From positions 1-13,359 of the forward strand of contig CAZOJX010000047.1 in NCBI GenBank assembly GCA_964580255.1: 13,359 bases of DNA, given 5' to 3'. Positions 7,488 through 13,359 of the stretch are shown here, in pieces. The stretch is from HGM12587 sp964580255 (GTDB lineage Bacteria > Bacillota > Clostridia > Lachnospirales > Lachnospiraceae). Made by a program: the position numbers and the translations under genes. Positions within the stretch are counted from its first letter, which is position 1, and every line of letters starts with the position of its first letter. The notes under the pieces are model-generated. The model was not told where the DNA came from. It saw only the letters and a list, made by a program, of their open reading frames with translations, and ran no database searches.

Positions 7488-8409
7488 TACTCTGGATTTT
7501 TCAATTCCGGAGGAAAGCGCAGTTACGTTAGGCAAGTTTGACGGTATCCATAAAGGCCATCAGAAGCTGATGAAAATGATCCTTGCGAAAAAAGCTCAGG
7601 GGTTAAGCAGCGTGGTATTTACCTTTGGACAGATGCCGGGAACCTATTTCTATGGAAAAGGCCGCACGATCTTAACGAAAAAAGAGCGTCGGGAACACCT
7701 GGAACGTATGGGTATTGATTATATGGTGGAATGTCCCTTTGTTCCGGAGTTGATCCAGATGGAGCCGGAGCAGTTTGTGGAAGAGATTCTGGTAGGACAG
7801 CTTCATGCGAAATACATTGCGGTGGGACCGGATTTTCGTTTTGGGCATGACCGCAAGGGCGGGATTGCACTTTTAAAGCGTCTGGCACCGGTTTACGGCT
7901 ATGAAATAGAGGTTTTTGAAAAAGAATGTCTGGAAGATAAAGTCATCAGCAGCACCTATGTCCGCTGTATGCTGGAAAACGGGGAAATGGAGATGGTGCA
8001 GAAGCTTCTGGGATATCCGTATTACGTTTCCGGAACGGTGGTTCATGGTCACGAGATCGGAAGAACCCTGGGGATTCCGACCATTAATCTTTTGCCGGAG
8101 GAAGAAAAAATGCTTCCGCCCAATGGCGTTTATCTGACAAAAACCCAGTTCGGTGAGGAAACCCACTTCGGAATCACGAATATCGGCGTCAAACCAACCA
8201 TCAGCGGTGAAGAAGCAAAGGGGATTGAAACACATCTGTTTGCATTTGAGGGTGATCTCTACGGCCGGGAAGTGACTGTGAAATTTTACGCTTTTGAGCG
8301 TCCGGAACGACGGTTTTCGTCTCTTGTGGAACTTCAGCACCAATTGGAGGAAGATATCCGTTGGGGAAAGGCGAAAATTGCGGAAAATGAGTCTCTGCGT
8401 AAAGTTTAA
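7471..8409 (+). CDS. ribF: Bifunctional riboflavin kinase / FAD synthetase RibF
   Basis: RibF phosphorylates riboflavin to FMN and adenylates FMN to FAD in the cytoplasm. The N-terminal adenylyltransferase domain has GKFDGIHKGH (21-30, with the HxGH pair His27 and His30), GPDFRFGHDRKG and SSTYVR. The C-terminal flavokinase domain has GTVVHGHEIGRTLGIPTINL from 188 and PPNGVYLT from 216. At 312 residues the length is typical. ATG 7471 and ATG 7480 are both possible starts, overlapping truB by 17 or 8 nt; neither has a strong ribosome binding site, so coupling to truB is likely. It is the last gene of the operon here; rpsO and pnp, which follow in Bacillus, do not. Confidence 0.95.
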   Translation: MKIMNDTLDFSIPEESAVTLGKFDGIHKGHQKLMKMILAKKAQGLSSVVFTFGQMPGTYFYGKGRTILTKKERREHLERMGIDYMVECPFVPELIQMEPEQFVEEILVGQLHAKYIAVGPDFRFGHDRKGGIALLKRLAPVYGYEIEVFEKECLEDKVISSTYVRCMLENGEMEMVQKLLGYPYYVSGTVVHGHEIGRTLGIPTINLLPEEEKMLPPNGVYLTKTQFGEETHFGITNIGVKPTISGEEAKGIETHLFAFEGDLYGREVTVKFYAFERPERRFSSLVELQHQLEEDIRWGKAKIAENESLRKV

Positions 8410-8431
8410 GTTAAGAATTGGTTAAAAAAAC

Positions 8432-8460
8432 TTGTAACAAATGTAAAAATAGTGTAGAAT
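8432..8460 (+). promoter_or_regulatory. Promoter of the Na/Pi cotransporter gene
   Basis: TTGTAA (8432-8437) and TAGAAT (8455-8460) are separated by 17 bp. The predicted start is near 8467, the first paired bases of the hairpin at 8466-8501. The upstream sequence is AT-rich and holds hexamers at 11-bp steps (TTAAGA 8411, TTAAAA 8422, TGTAAC 8433), a spacing used by PhoP-type regulators. Their match to a Pho box is only partial. Confidence 0.6.
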
Positions 8461-8465
8461 CAGAT

Positions 8466-8505
8466 TGAGCGTATGGTAAAGAGTTAATGACCATACGCTC
8501 ATTTT
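8466..8505 (+). terminator. Stem-loop at the ribF/transporter junction (terminator or leader hairpin)
   Basis: A perfect 12-bp stem (8466-8477 with 8490-8501) encloses a 12-nt loop and is followed by TTTTATGTG. It is the only stable hairpin after ribF, so it may end the rimP-ribF transcript. Because it lies just downstream of the predicted transporter promoter, it would also form the 5' end of that mRNA. It could therefore attenuate transcription or protect the 5' end. The U-tract is short, so the terminator would be weak. Confidence 0.55.
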
Positions 8506-8537
8506 ATGTGATAAATGAAGAAAAAGGAGAAAATACG

Positions 8538-10172
8538 ATGGACATAATTATGATGGCCGTAAAACTTCTTGGCGGACTTGCCATGTTCCTTTACGGTATG
8601 GAGATCATGGGCGATGGCTTAAAGCAGGGCTCAGGAACAGCTTTAAAAAATGTTCTCGGTAAATTAACACACAATGTAGTTTTAGGTGTTCTCACAGGTG
8701 CGCTGGTTACAGCAGTCATTCAGAGTTCTACCGCAACGATCGTACTGACTGTAGGTCTGATCGGTGCAGGAATCTTAAATCTGCGTCAGGCAGTCAGCAT
8801 CGTTATGGGTGCCAATATCGGTACGACAGTTACCGCACAGATCATTCGACTGATGGATATTGAATCCGGCAGCGGTTCGATCCTTTCTTTCTTTAAACCG
8901 GATTTTCTGGCTCCGATGGCATTGATCATAGGAATTATCCTGATCATGTTTGTGAAAAAAGAAGCTTTAAAGAACATTGGTTTGATCGCCATGGGCTTCG
9001 GTATTCTTTTCATGGGTCTTTTATCCATGACAGATGCAGTAGAACCGTTGTCATCTTCCCCGGCATTCGCAGGAATCTTATCTTATTTCAGCAATATGCC
9101 GATGATTGGAATTTTAACCGGTCTGGTACTGACTGTAATTGTACAGAGTTCCTCAGCCATGGTCGGTATTTTGCAGGCACTGTCCTCTACTGGTGTGATG
9201 ACTTTTGAACTGGTTTATCCGATCATCATGGGTATTAACCTTGGTACCTGCGTGACAACTGCCATGGTCTGTTCCATTGGTTCCTCAAAAGATGCCAAGC
9301 GTACAGGAATCGTACACATTGTATTCAATACCATTGGTACTGTCCTGTTTATGATCGCAATGATGATTATCCGCAGAGCAGGCGGATTTCCGGGACTTTG
9401 GGAAGGAACTGTAGACAGCGGTACGATCGCTAACTTCCAGACAATCTTTAATCTGCTGACAGCAGTAGCGCTGCTTCCGTTTACAAATCTGCTTGTATGG
9501 ATCGCATGCAAATTTGTGAAGGACGATGAAGACGATAAGGTAAAGGTTTATCCGGAGCTTGCAGCACTGGATCCGAAGCTGATGGAGGTTCCGGCGGTTG
9601 CACTTGGCGGCGTAACCAAGGTAGCAGCAAATATGGCTGCAACTGCAAAGGAAAATATCGAATTGAGCTTCCGTCAGTTTGAAAAATATGATGACAAACG
9701 AGGAGAACTGATTGATTCTAACGAAGAACGTCTGGATGTGTTTACAGACAGAGCGGACAACTATATGATCGCTTTATCTGCCAGCATTGAATCAGAAACA
9801 GATAACCGTAAGCGAAGCGTATTGATGAGATGTATCCGTGACGTAGANNNNNNNNNNNNNNNNNNNNNNNNNNNNNNNNNNNNNNNNNNNNNNNNNNNNN
9901 NNNNNNNNNNNNNNNNNNNNNNNNNNNNNNNNNNNNNNNNNNNNNNNAATTCCGGTCTCATCTATATGGATATTCTGACTTATATTGAAAGAACTGCAGA
10001 TCAGTGTTCTAACATTGCAATGCTGATGCTGGCAAAAGATAATGAAGAAATCATGAAAAATCATCACCTGTATTTACAGGAACTTCATGCTTCAAATGAC
10101 CAGGCTTATCTTGCAGAACAGAAGAGCAGACGCGAACAGTATTTGATACCATTAAAAAATATTGAAAATTAA
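8538..10172 (+). CDS. Na+/phosphate cotransporter with PhoU-like C-terminal domain (interrupted by assembly gap)
   Basis: This NptA/YjbB-type protein has two Na_Pi_cotrans repeats. Each carries the QSS signature in a membrane segment: QSSTATIVLTVG from residue 62 and QSSSAMVGILQA from 203. Around them are several hydrophobic helices (about residues 1-330). A cytoplasmic helical PhoU-like domain follows from about 350, ending with YMDILTYIERTADQCSNIA. The likely role is sodium-coupled phosphate transport, with the PhoU part sensing or gating. ATG 8538 has AAGGAG at 8524-8529, 8 nt upstream. The 100 Ns at 9848-9947 break the PhoU domain. Both sides happen to read in one frame, but the true residue count is unknown. 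Confidence 0.9.
   Translation: MDIIMMAVKLLGGLAMFLYGMEIMGDGLKQGSGTALKNVLGKLTHNVVLGVLTGALVTAVIQSSTATIVLTVGLIGAGILNLRQAVSIVMGANIGTTVTAQIIRLMDIESGSGSILSFFKPDFLAPMALIIGIILIMFVKKEALKNIGLIAMGFGILFMGLLSMTDAVEPLSSSPAFAGILSYFSNMPMIGILTGLVLTVIVQSSSAMVGILQALSSTGVMTFELVYPIIMGINLGTCVTTAMVCSIGSSKDAKRTGIVHIVFNTIGTVLFMIAMMIIRRAGGFPGLWEGTVDSGTIANFQTIFNLLTAVALLPFTNLLVWIACKFVKDDEDDKVKVYPELAALDPKLMEVPAVALGGVTKVAANMAATAKENIELSFRQFEKYDDKRGELIDSNEERLDVFTDRADNYMIALSASIESETDNRKRSVLMRCIRDVXXXXXXXXXXXXXXXXXXXXXXXXXXXXXXXXXXNSGLIYMDILTYIERTADQCSNIAMLMLAKDNEEIMKNHHLYLQELHASNDQAYLAEQKSRREQYLIPLKNIEN
9848..9947. other. Assembly gap of exactly 100 Ns
   Basis: One hundred consecutive Ns lie inside the PhoU-like domain. This is the usual placeholder length for a gap of unknown size. 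The gap removes the segment between the end of the first helical repeat (RCIRDV) and the second (NSGLIYMDIL). From recalled homologues, roughly 85-105 residues normally separate these points, more than the 33 that fit in 100 bases. Confidence 0.97.
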
Positions 10173-10179
10173 AATGAGG

Positions 10180-10210
10180 AAAAGGGCTTCGACGGAGAAG
10201 TCCTTTTTTT
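10180..10210 (+). terminator. Rho-independent terminator after the transporter gene
   Basis: An 11-bp stem (10180-10190 with 10197-10207, including one G-T pair) closes a 6-nt loop and runs into seven Ts (10204-10210). It starts 8 nt after the stop codon and cleanly separates the transporter from the endopeptidase gene. Confidence 0.9.
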
Positions 10211-10242
10211 GTGTCTAAGATACAAAACAGGGACATTAGTGG

Positions 10243-10270
10243 TTGACAAAAAAGAAAAAATCGTTATAAT
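10243..10270 (+). promoter_or_regulatory. Consensus promoter of the NlpC/P60 gene
   Basis: A perfect TTGACA (10243-10248) and a perfect TATAAT (10265-10270) are 16 bp apart. The transcript should start near 10277, leaving a leader of about 79 nt. A promoter this close to consensus would be strong unless held down, which matters for the direct repeat just downstream. Confidence 0.88.
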
Positions 10271-10282
10271 TACTTAATGGAA

Positions 10283-10299
10283 TGTAACAAAGTTGTAAC
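10283..10299 (+). promoter_or_regulatory. Candidate WalR (YycF) box
   Basis: TGTAAC (10283-10288), a 5-nt spacer and TGTAAC (10294-10299) match exactly the TGTWAH-N5-TGTWAH consensus known for the cell-wall response regulator WalR. The gene downstream is a cell-wall hydrolase, the classical WalR target. The site lies at about +7 to +23 from the predicted start, a position that suggests repression unless another promoter exists. The match is seen in the sequence; binding is inferred. Confidence 0.55.
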
Positions 10300-10355
10300 A
10301 TTTAAAAAGAAAAAATGAAATGATTTGGATGAAAGTCCAGTTTTTGGAGTATTAC

Positions 10356-11201
10356 ATGAACTTTAGGAATATAAAAAAAATCGGATTGATCGCAGCTTTT
10401 ACCGGTGCATTACTGATGCCGTCTGCAAAAGCAGAGGCAGCAGAATTATCAGAGCTGGTAAGCGCAGGTGTTGCGGTGACGATGGGACAGGTAGAAGATG
10501 AAACTGTTTTAGCAACAGCAACAGCTCCTTCGGTTGTAGAAGGATATACACTTTTGGGTGTAGTGGAAGCTGAAAGCGGTTATATCAATATTAGAGAAGA
10601 AATGAACACCGACTGTACCGTAGTTGGTAAGATTCGTAAAAATGCCATTTGCGAAGTTCTTTCTATGGAAGATGAATGGTGTGAGATCGAGTCCGGAGAG
10701 ATCAGAGGATATATCAGCAGAGAATATCTTCTGACAGGTGCGGAAGCCAATGAAAAAGCAGAAGAATTGATGGCAGAAGGCAGGGAACTGGAGACAGCCA
10801 TTACCATGATGGAATATCGTTATGGAAAAGGTGTTACAGATATTCAGATGGAGATTTGTGAATATGCAAGACAGTTTGTAGGAAATCCATATCGCTGGGG
10901 AGGCACCAGCCTTACCAAAGGATCAGATTGTTCCGGATTTACCATGTCTGTTTATGCAAATTATGGGGTGTCTTTACCACATTCTTCCAGAGCACAGGCA
11001 GGCTGCGGAACAAAGATCAGCCTTTCTGAACTTCAGCCGGGAGATCTTGTTTTCTATGGCGGAAGCAGCATTCATCATGTAGCAATGTATATCGGTAATG
11101 GTCAGATTGTGCATGCACAGAGCTCAGATACAGGAATTGTAGTTTCCAGCATGTATTATAATACACCGACCAGAGCAGTCAGAATATTGGAAATTGACTA
11201 A
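10356..11201 (+). CDS. Secreted SH3-domain NlpC/P60 peptidoglycan endopeptidase
   Basis: NlpC/P60 cysteine peptidases cut peptidoglycan stem peptides, typically the D-Glu to diamino acid bond. The 281-residue product has a signal peptide (about 1-29; Arg4, Lys7, Lys8, then IGLIAAFTGALLM and an AKA/AEA cleavage region). A bacterial SH3 domain (about 73-128, GYINIRE to YISREYL) probably binds the wall. A short helical linker and the catalytic domain follow: Cys192 in SDCSGF, His241 in HHVAMYIG, and His253 as the likely third residue. I chose ATG 10356 because GGAG (10346-10349) is 6 nt upstream and the signal peptide then begins properly. An in-frame upstream ATT/ATG run (10320-10329) would add a poor N-terminus. 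The gene stands alone between two terminators. Confidence 0.92.
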   Translation: MNFRNIKKIGLIAAFTGALLMPSAKAEAAELSELVSAGVAVTMGQVEDETVLATATAPSVVEGYTLLGVVEAESGYINIREEMNTDCTVVGKIRKNAICEVLSMEDEWCEIESGEIRGYISREYLLTGAEANEKAEELMAEGRELETAITMMEYRYGKGVTDIQMEICEYARQFVGNPYRWGGTSLTKGSDCSGFTMSVYANYGVSLPHSSRAQAGCGTKISLSELQPGDLVFYGGSSIHHVAMYIGNGQIVHAQSSDTGIVVSSMYYNTPTRAVRILEID

Positions 11202-11202
11202 T

Positions 11203-11230
11203 AAGAGAGGCGAAAGCCTCTCTTTTGTTT
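11203..11230 (+). terminator. Rho-independent terminator after the NlpC/P60 gene
   Basis: A 9-bp stem (11203-11211 with 11216-11224) carries a GAAA tetraloop and ends in a T-rich run (TCTTTTGTTT). It overlaps the second of two tandem TAA stop codons (11199-11204). Confidence 0.9.
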
Positions 11231-11258
11231 AAATCATCAGATAAAAAGGAGAAATTCT

Positions 11259-12029
11259 ATGATCAAAGCTATTTTTTTTGATGTTGACGGCACCTTATAT
11301 TCTCATAAAAGCGATACAGTTCCGGAAAGTACAGTCAAAGCACTGGAGAAACTGAGAGAAAAAGGAATCCTTGTATTTTTGGCAACCGGACGTCATTTTT
11401 CGGAAATTGAGGAATTTCCGGTAGGAAAGCTTATTTTTGACGGCTATGTAATGCTGACAGGACAGATCTGCACTGACGGGGAGCGGAAAATGATCCATGG
11501 AAACCGCATTGCCAGAGAAGATGCACCTTATCTTTTTCAGGCATTTGAGAAAAAAGAAATACCGGTAACTTTTGTGGAAAAGGATCGCATGTATGTGAAT
11601 TTTGTCAACGAAGCGGTAGTGAAGGCACAGAAGGAGATTTCTACGCCGGTTCCTCCTGTGGAAAGTTATGAAGGTGCACCAATCTATCAGATTATCTGCT
11701 ATGGTGATCAGGGCTTTGAAAAAGAGCTGGCATCAAAGATTCCGGAATGCAGGCTTACCAGATGGTGTCCTTATGGGGTGGACATTGTATCAAAGACAGG
11801 AGGAAAGATGGCAGGCATTCAGAAAATGCTGGAATTTTATGATCTTTCCCGGGAGGAGATCATGGCCTTTGGCGACGGAGAAAATGACATTGATATGCTT
11901 CAGTTTGCACAGATTGGGGTTGCCATGGGAAATGCAGAGGAAGAAGTGAAGGAAGCTGCGGATTACGTGACGGCTGATATTGATGAAGACGGAATCCTCC
12001 ATGCGTTACAGCATTTTGGGCTTTTGTAA
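11259..12029 (+). CDS. Cof-type HAD-IIB family phosphatase
   Basis: This is a cytoplasmic Mg2+-dependent phosphatase of the haloacid dehalogenase superfamily. The four motifs are present: FFDVDGT (Asp8 nucleophile, Asp10 acid/base), LATGR (41-45, where a Thr takes the motif II role), Lys183 in GGKMAG, and GDGENDIDML (205-214). The region between motifs II and III is the large alpha/beta cap of the IIB subclass. Relatives act on sugar phosphates, pyridoxal phosphate or FMN; the substrate cannot be read from sequence. The 256-residue length is slightly short of the usual 260-270. AAGGAG (11246-11251) is 7 nt before the ATG. No promoter is visible in the 28 bases between the upstream terminator and this ATG. 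Confidence 0.92.
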   Translation: MIKAIFFDVDGTLYSHKSDTVPESTVKALEKLREKGILVFLATGRHFSEIEEFPVGKLIFDGYVMLTGQICTDGERKMIHGNRIAREDAPYLFQAFEKKEIPVTFVEKDRMYVNFVNEAVVKAQKEISTPVPPVESYEGAPIYQIICYGDQGFEKELASKIPECRLTRWCPYGVDIVSKTGGKMAGIQKMLEFYDLSREEIMAFGDGENDIDMLQFAQIGVAMGNAEEEVKEAADYVTADIDEDGILHALQHFGLL

Positions 12030-12079
12030 AGAAAAAGATCACCTGCAGGTTAAAAAATGGCAAAAATTTAGAGAATGTC

Positions 12080-12108
12080 TTGTGACAGACAGGGTTTTCC
12101 GATATAAT
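12080..12108 (+). promoter_or_regulatory. Promoter of the pyruvate kinase gene
   Basis: TTGTGA (12080-12085) and a perfect TATAAT (12103-12108) are 17 bp apart, with a predicted start near 12115 and a leader of about 37 nt. The -10 box lies inside a short inverted repeat, CCGAT-ATA-ATCGG (12099-12111), which might be an operator. The rest of the 122-base gap after the HAD gene holds a 10-bp palindrome (12041-12050) but no recognisable terminator. Confidence 0.75.
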
Positions 12109-12151
12109 CGGCAATGGAAACAGATAAGAAACAGCTAAGAAAGAGGACATC

Positions 12152-13359
12152 ATGAGAAAAACGAAGATTATATGTACGATTGGCCCGGCCTGTGAAAATG
12201 AAGAAACTTTAAAACAGATGTGTCTGGAGGGCATGAATGTAGCCCGCATGAACTTTTCCCATGGCTCTCACGAGGAGCATTTGAAAAAGATTCAGCTGGT
12301 AAAAAAAGTGCGGGAAGAATTGGGGCTCCCGATTGCAATCATGCTGGATACCAAAGGACCGGAATACCGAATCAAAACATTTGAAAATAAAAAGATCACT
12401 TTGAAAGACGGTGACGCCTTTACTTTCACAACGGAGGATGTGATCGGAAATGAAAAGATTGTATCCGTAAACTATAAACGTCTGACAGAGGATCTGTCAG
12501 TGGGAAATAAGATCACTGTAAACAATGGTCTTGTGACTTTTGAAGTAGAAAGTATTCAGGGGGCAAATGTTAACTGCCGCGTGCTTACAGGCGGTGTGCT
12601 TTCGGATAAAAAGAGCATGAATTTCCCGAATAAAGTAATGCAGCATGAATACTTAAGCGAGCATGACAAAGAGGATATTCTTTTTGGAATTGAGAATGAT
12701 GTGGATTTTGTGGCAGCTTCTTTTGTGTCTACCAAAAAAGATGCACAGGATCTGCGAGATTTTCTGGATGCAAACGGTGGAAGCAATATTGAGATTATTG
12801 CAAAGATTGAAAATATGGCCGGTGTGGAAAATGTAGACGAGATCTGTGAGGTTGTAAACGGAATCATGGTTGCACGAGGAGATCTGGGGGTTGAAATCCC
12901 ATTTGTACAGGTTCCTTCCATTCAGAAAATGCTGATTTCAAAATGCCGACTTTTAGGAAAACTGGTCATTACAGCAACAGAAATGCTGGAATCCATGATC
13001 TACAATCCGCGTCCGACACGTGCAGAAATTTCAGACGTTGCCAATGCAGTTTATGACGGTTCTTCCGCAGTGATGCTGTCAGGAGAAACAGCAGCTGGAA
13101 AGTATCCGGTAGCGGCAGTACGCAATATGGCAGAAATTGCAGCCTATACAGAAGAACATATTGATTATAAAAAGTGGTTTGCAACTACAGATTATCAGAT
13201 TGCTAATAACTTAGACGCAATCTCTCATGCAACCTGTTCCATGGCAATCGATGTGAATGCAAAATGTATCGTAGTCAGTTCGATCTCCGGAAGAACTGCA
13301 CGAATGGTCAGCCGTTTCCGCTGTCCGGCAGATATTGTAGGTATGACCACAAATACAAA
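12152..13359 (+). CDS. pyk: Pyruvate kinase (3' end outside the window)
   Basis: Pyruvate kinase transfers phosphate from phosphoenolpyruvate to ADP in the last step of glycolysis. The first 402 codons are visible and open to the window edge; the C-terminal domain is missing. Landmarks are KIICTIGPA, MNVARMNFSHG, LDTKGPEYR, the B-domain lid, AKIEN (Lys218, the likely catalytic residue, with Glu220), MVARGDLGVEIP from 239, ITATEMLESM (Thr276), NPRPTRAE and AVMLSGETAAGKYP. Several usually conserved spots differ: Tyr in GPEYR for Ile, NNG for the lid DDG, NFP for NLP, and Glu in ATEML for Gln. It may be a lineage-specific isoform. The ribosome binding site is AAAGAGGA, ending 6 nt before the ATG. 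Confidence 0.95.
   Translation, partial: MRKTKIICTIGPACENEETLKQMCLEGMNVARMNFSHGSHEEHLKKIQLVKKVREELGLPIAIMLDTKGPEYRIKTFENKKITLKDGDAFTFTTEDVIGNEKIVSVNYKRLTEDLSVGNKITVNNGLVTFEVESIQGANVNCRVLTGGVLSDKKSMNFPNKVMQHEYLSEHDKEDILFGIENDVDFVAASFVSTKKDAQDLRDFLDANGGSNIEIIAKIENMAGVENVDEICEVVNGIMVARGDLGVEIPFVQVPSIQKMLISKCRLLGKLVITATEMLESMIYNPRPTRAEISDVANAVYDGSSAVMLSGETAAGKYPVAAVRNMAEIAAYTEEHIDYKKWFATTDYQIANNLDAISHATCSMAIDVNAKCIVVSSISGRTARMVSRFRCPADIVGMTTNT

Noticed and set aside
8433..8447. TGTAAC and TGTAAA near the transporter promoter as a second WalR box
   Set aside because: The two hexamers are separated by 3 nt rather than the required 5, so the half-sites are out of register.
12041..12050. ACCTGCAGGT palindrome after the HAD gene as a terminator
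   Set aside because: A perfect palindrome leaves no adequate loop, and no T-run follows directly; it may be chance or a protein site but is not a terminator.
12080..12085. TTGTGA in the pyk promoter as a Rex redox-repressor site
   Set aside because: The matching TCACAA half-site is missing downstream; the hexamer is better explained as the -35 box.

Overview
This window is chromosomal core sequence from a low-to-mid GC Firmicute, most likely a gut clostridium of the Lachnospiraceae type (Blautia/Dorea/Ruminococcus-like). The evidence is the gene order rimP-nusA-rnpM-rplGA-infB-rbfA-nrnA-truB-ribF, the strong AGGAG-type ribosome binding sites, TTG starts, and the Na/Pi-cotransporter and pyruvate kinase types. 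The genus is inferred from recalled homologues, not from a search. Every convincing gene is on the + strand. No stretch longer than 300 bases lacks a gene; the longest gap between genes is about 180 bases (10173-10355). I see no tRNA, rRNA, CRISPR array, insertion sequence or phage gene.

Region 1 (1-8409) is the translation/transcription housekeeping operon. It has one clear promoter (18-45, extended -10) and a leader with a perfect 11-bp GGAA hairpin (71-96), a candidate NusA-dependent attenuator. The genes that follow are tightly packed, and several overlap or abut. They encode 30S maturation factors (RimP, RbfA), NusA, the RNase P modulator RnpM (YlxR), an L7Ae-like protein, a long IF2 with an Arg/Asn-rich tandem-repeat linker, a DHH nanoRNase, TruB (tRNA pseudouridine 55) and RibF (FMN/FAD synthesis). 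The shared theme is making ribosomes and RNA and recycling RNA fragments.

Region 2 (8410-10210) is a Na+/phosphate cotransporter gene with a PhoU-like tail. It has its own promoter, a hairpin that starts almost exactly at the predicted transcription start, and a classical terminator. The gene is interrupted by 100 Ns (9848-9947), which hide part of the PhoU domain.

Region 3 (10211-12029) holds a secreted SH3-NlpC/P60 peptidoglycan endopeptidase and a Cof-type HAD phosphatase. The endopeptidase has a consensus promoter, and just downstream of it lies a perfect match to the WalR direct-repeat box (10283-10299). A GAAA-loop terminator lies between the two genes.

Region 4 (12030-13359) is a promoter followed by a pyruvate kinase gene that runs off the right edge. 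Its catalytic residues are present, but several usually conserved positions around them are changed.

No wholly new system is evident. The parts most worth checking are regulatory (the rimP leader, the transporter leader hairpin, the WalR-like box) and the repeat-bearing IF2 linker.
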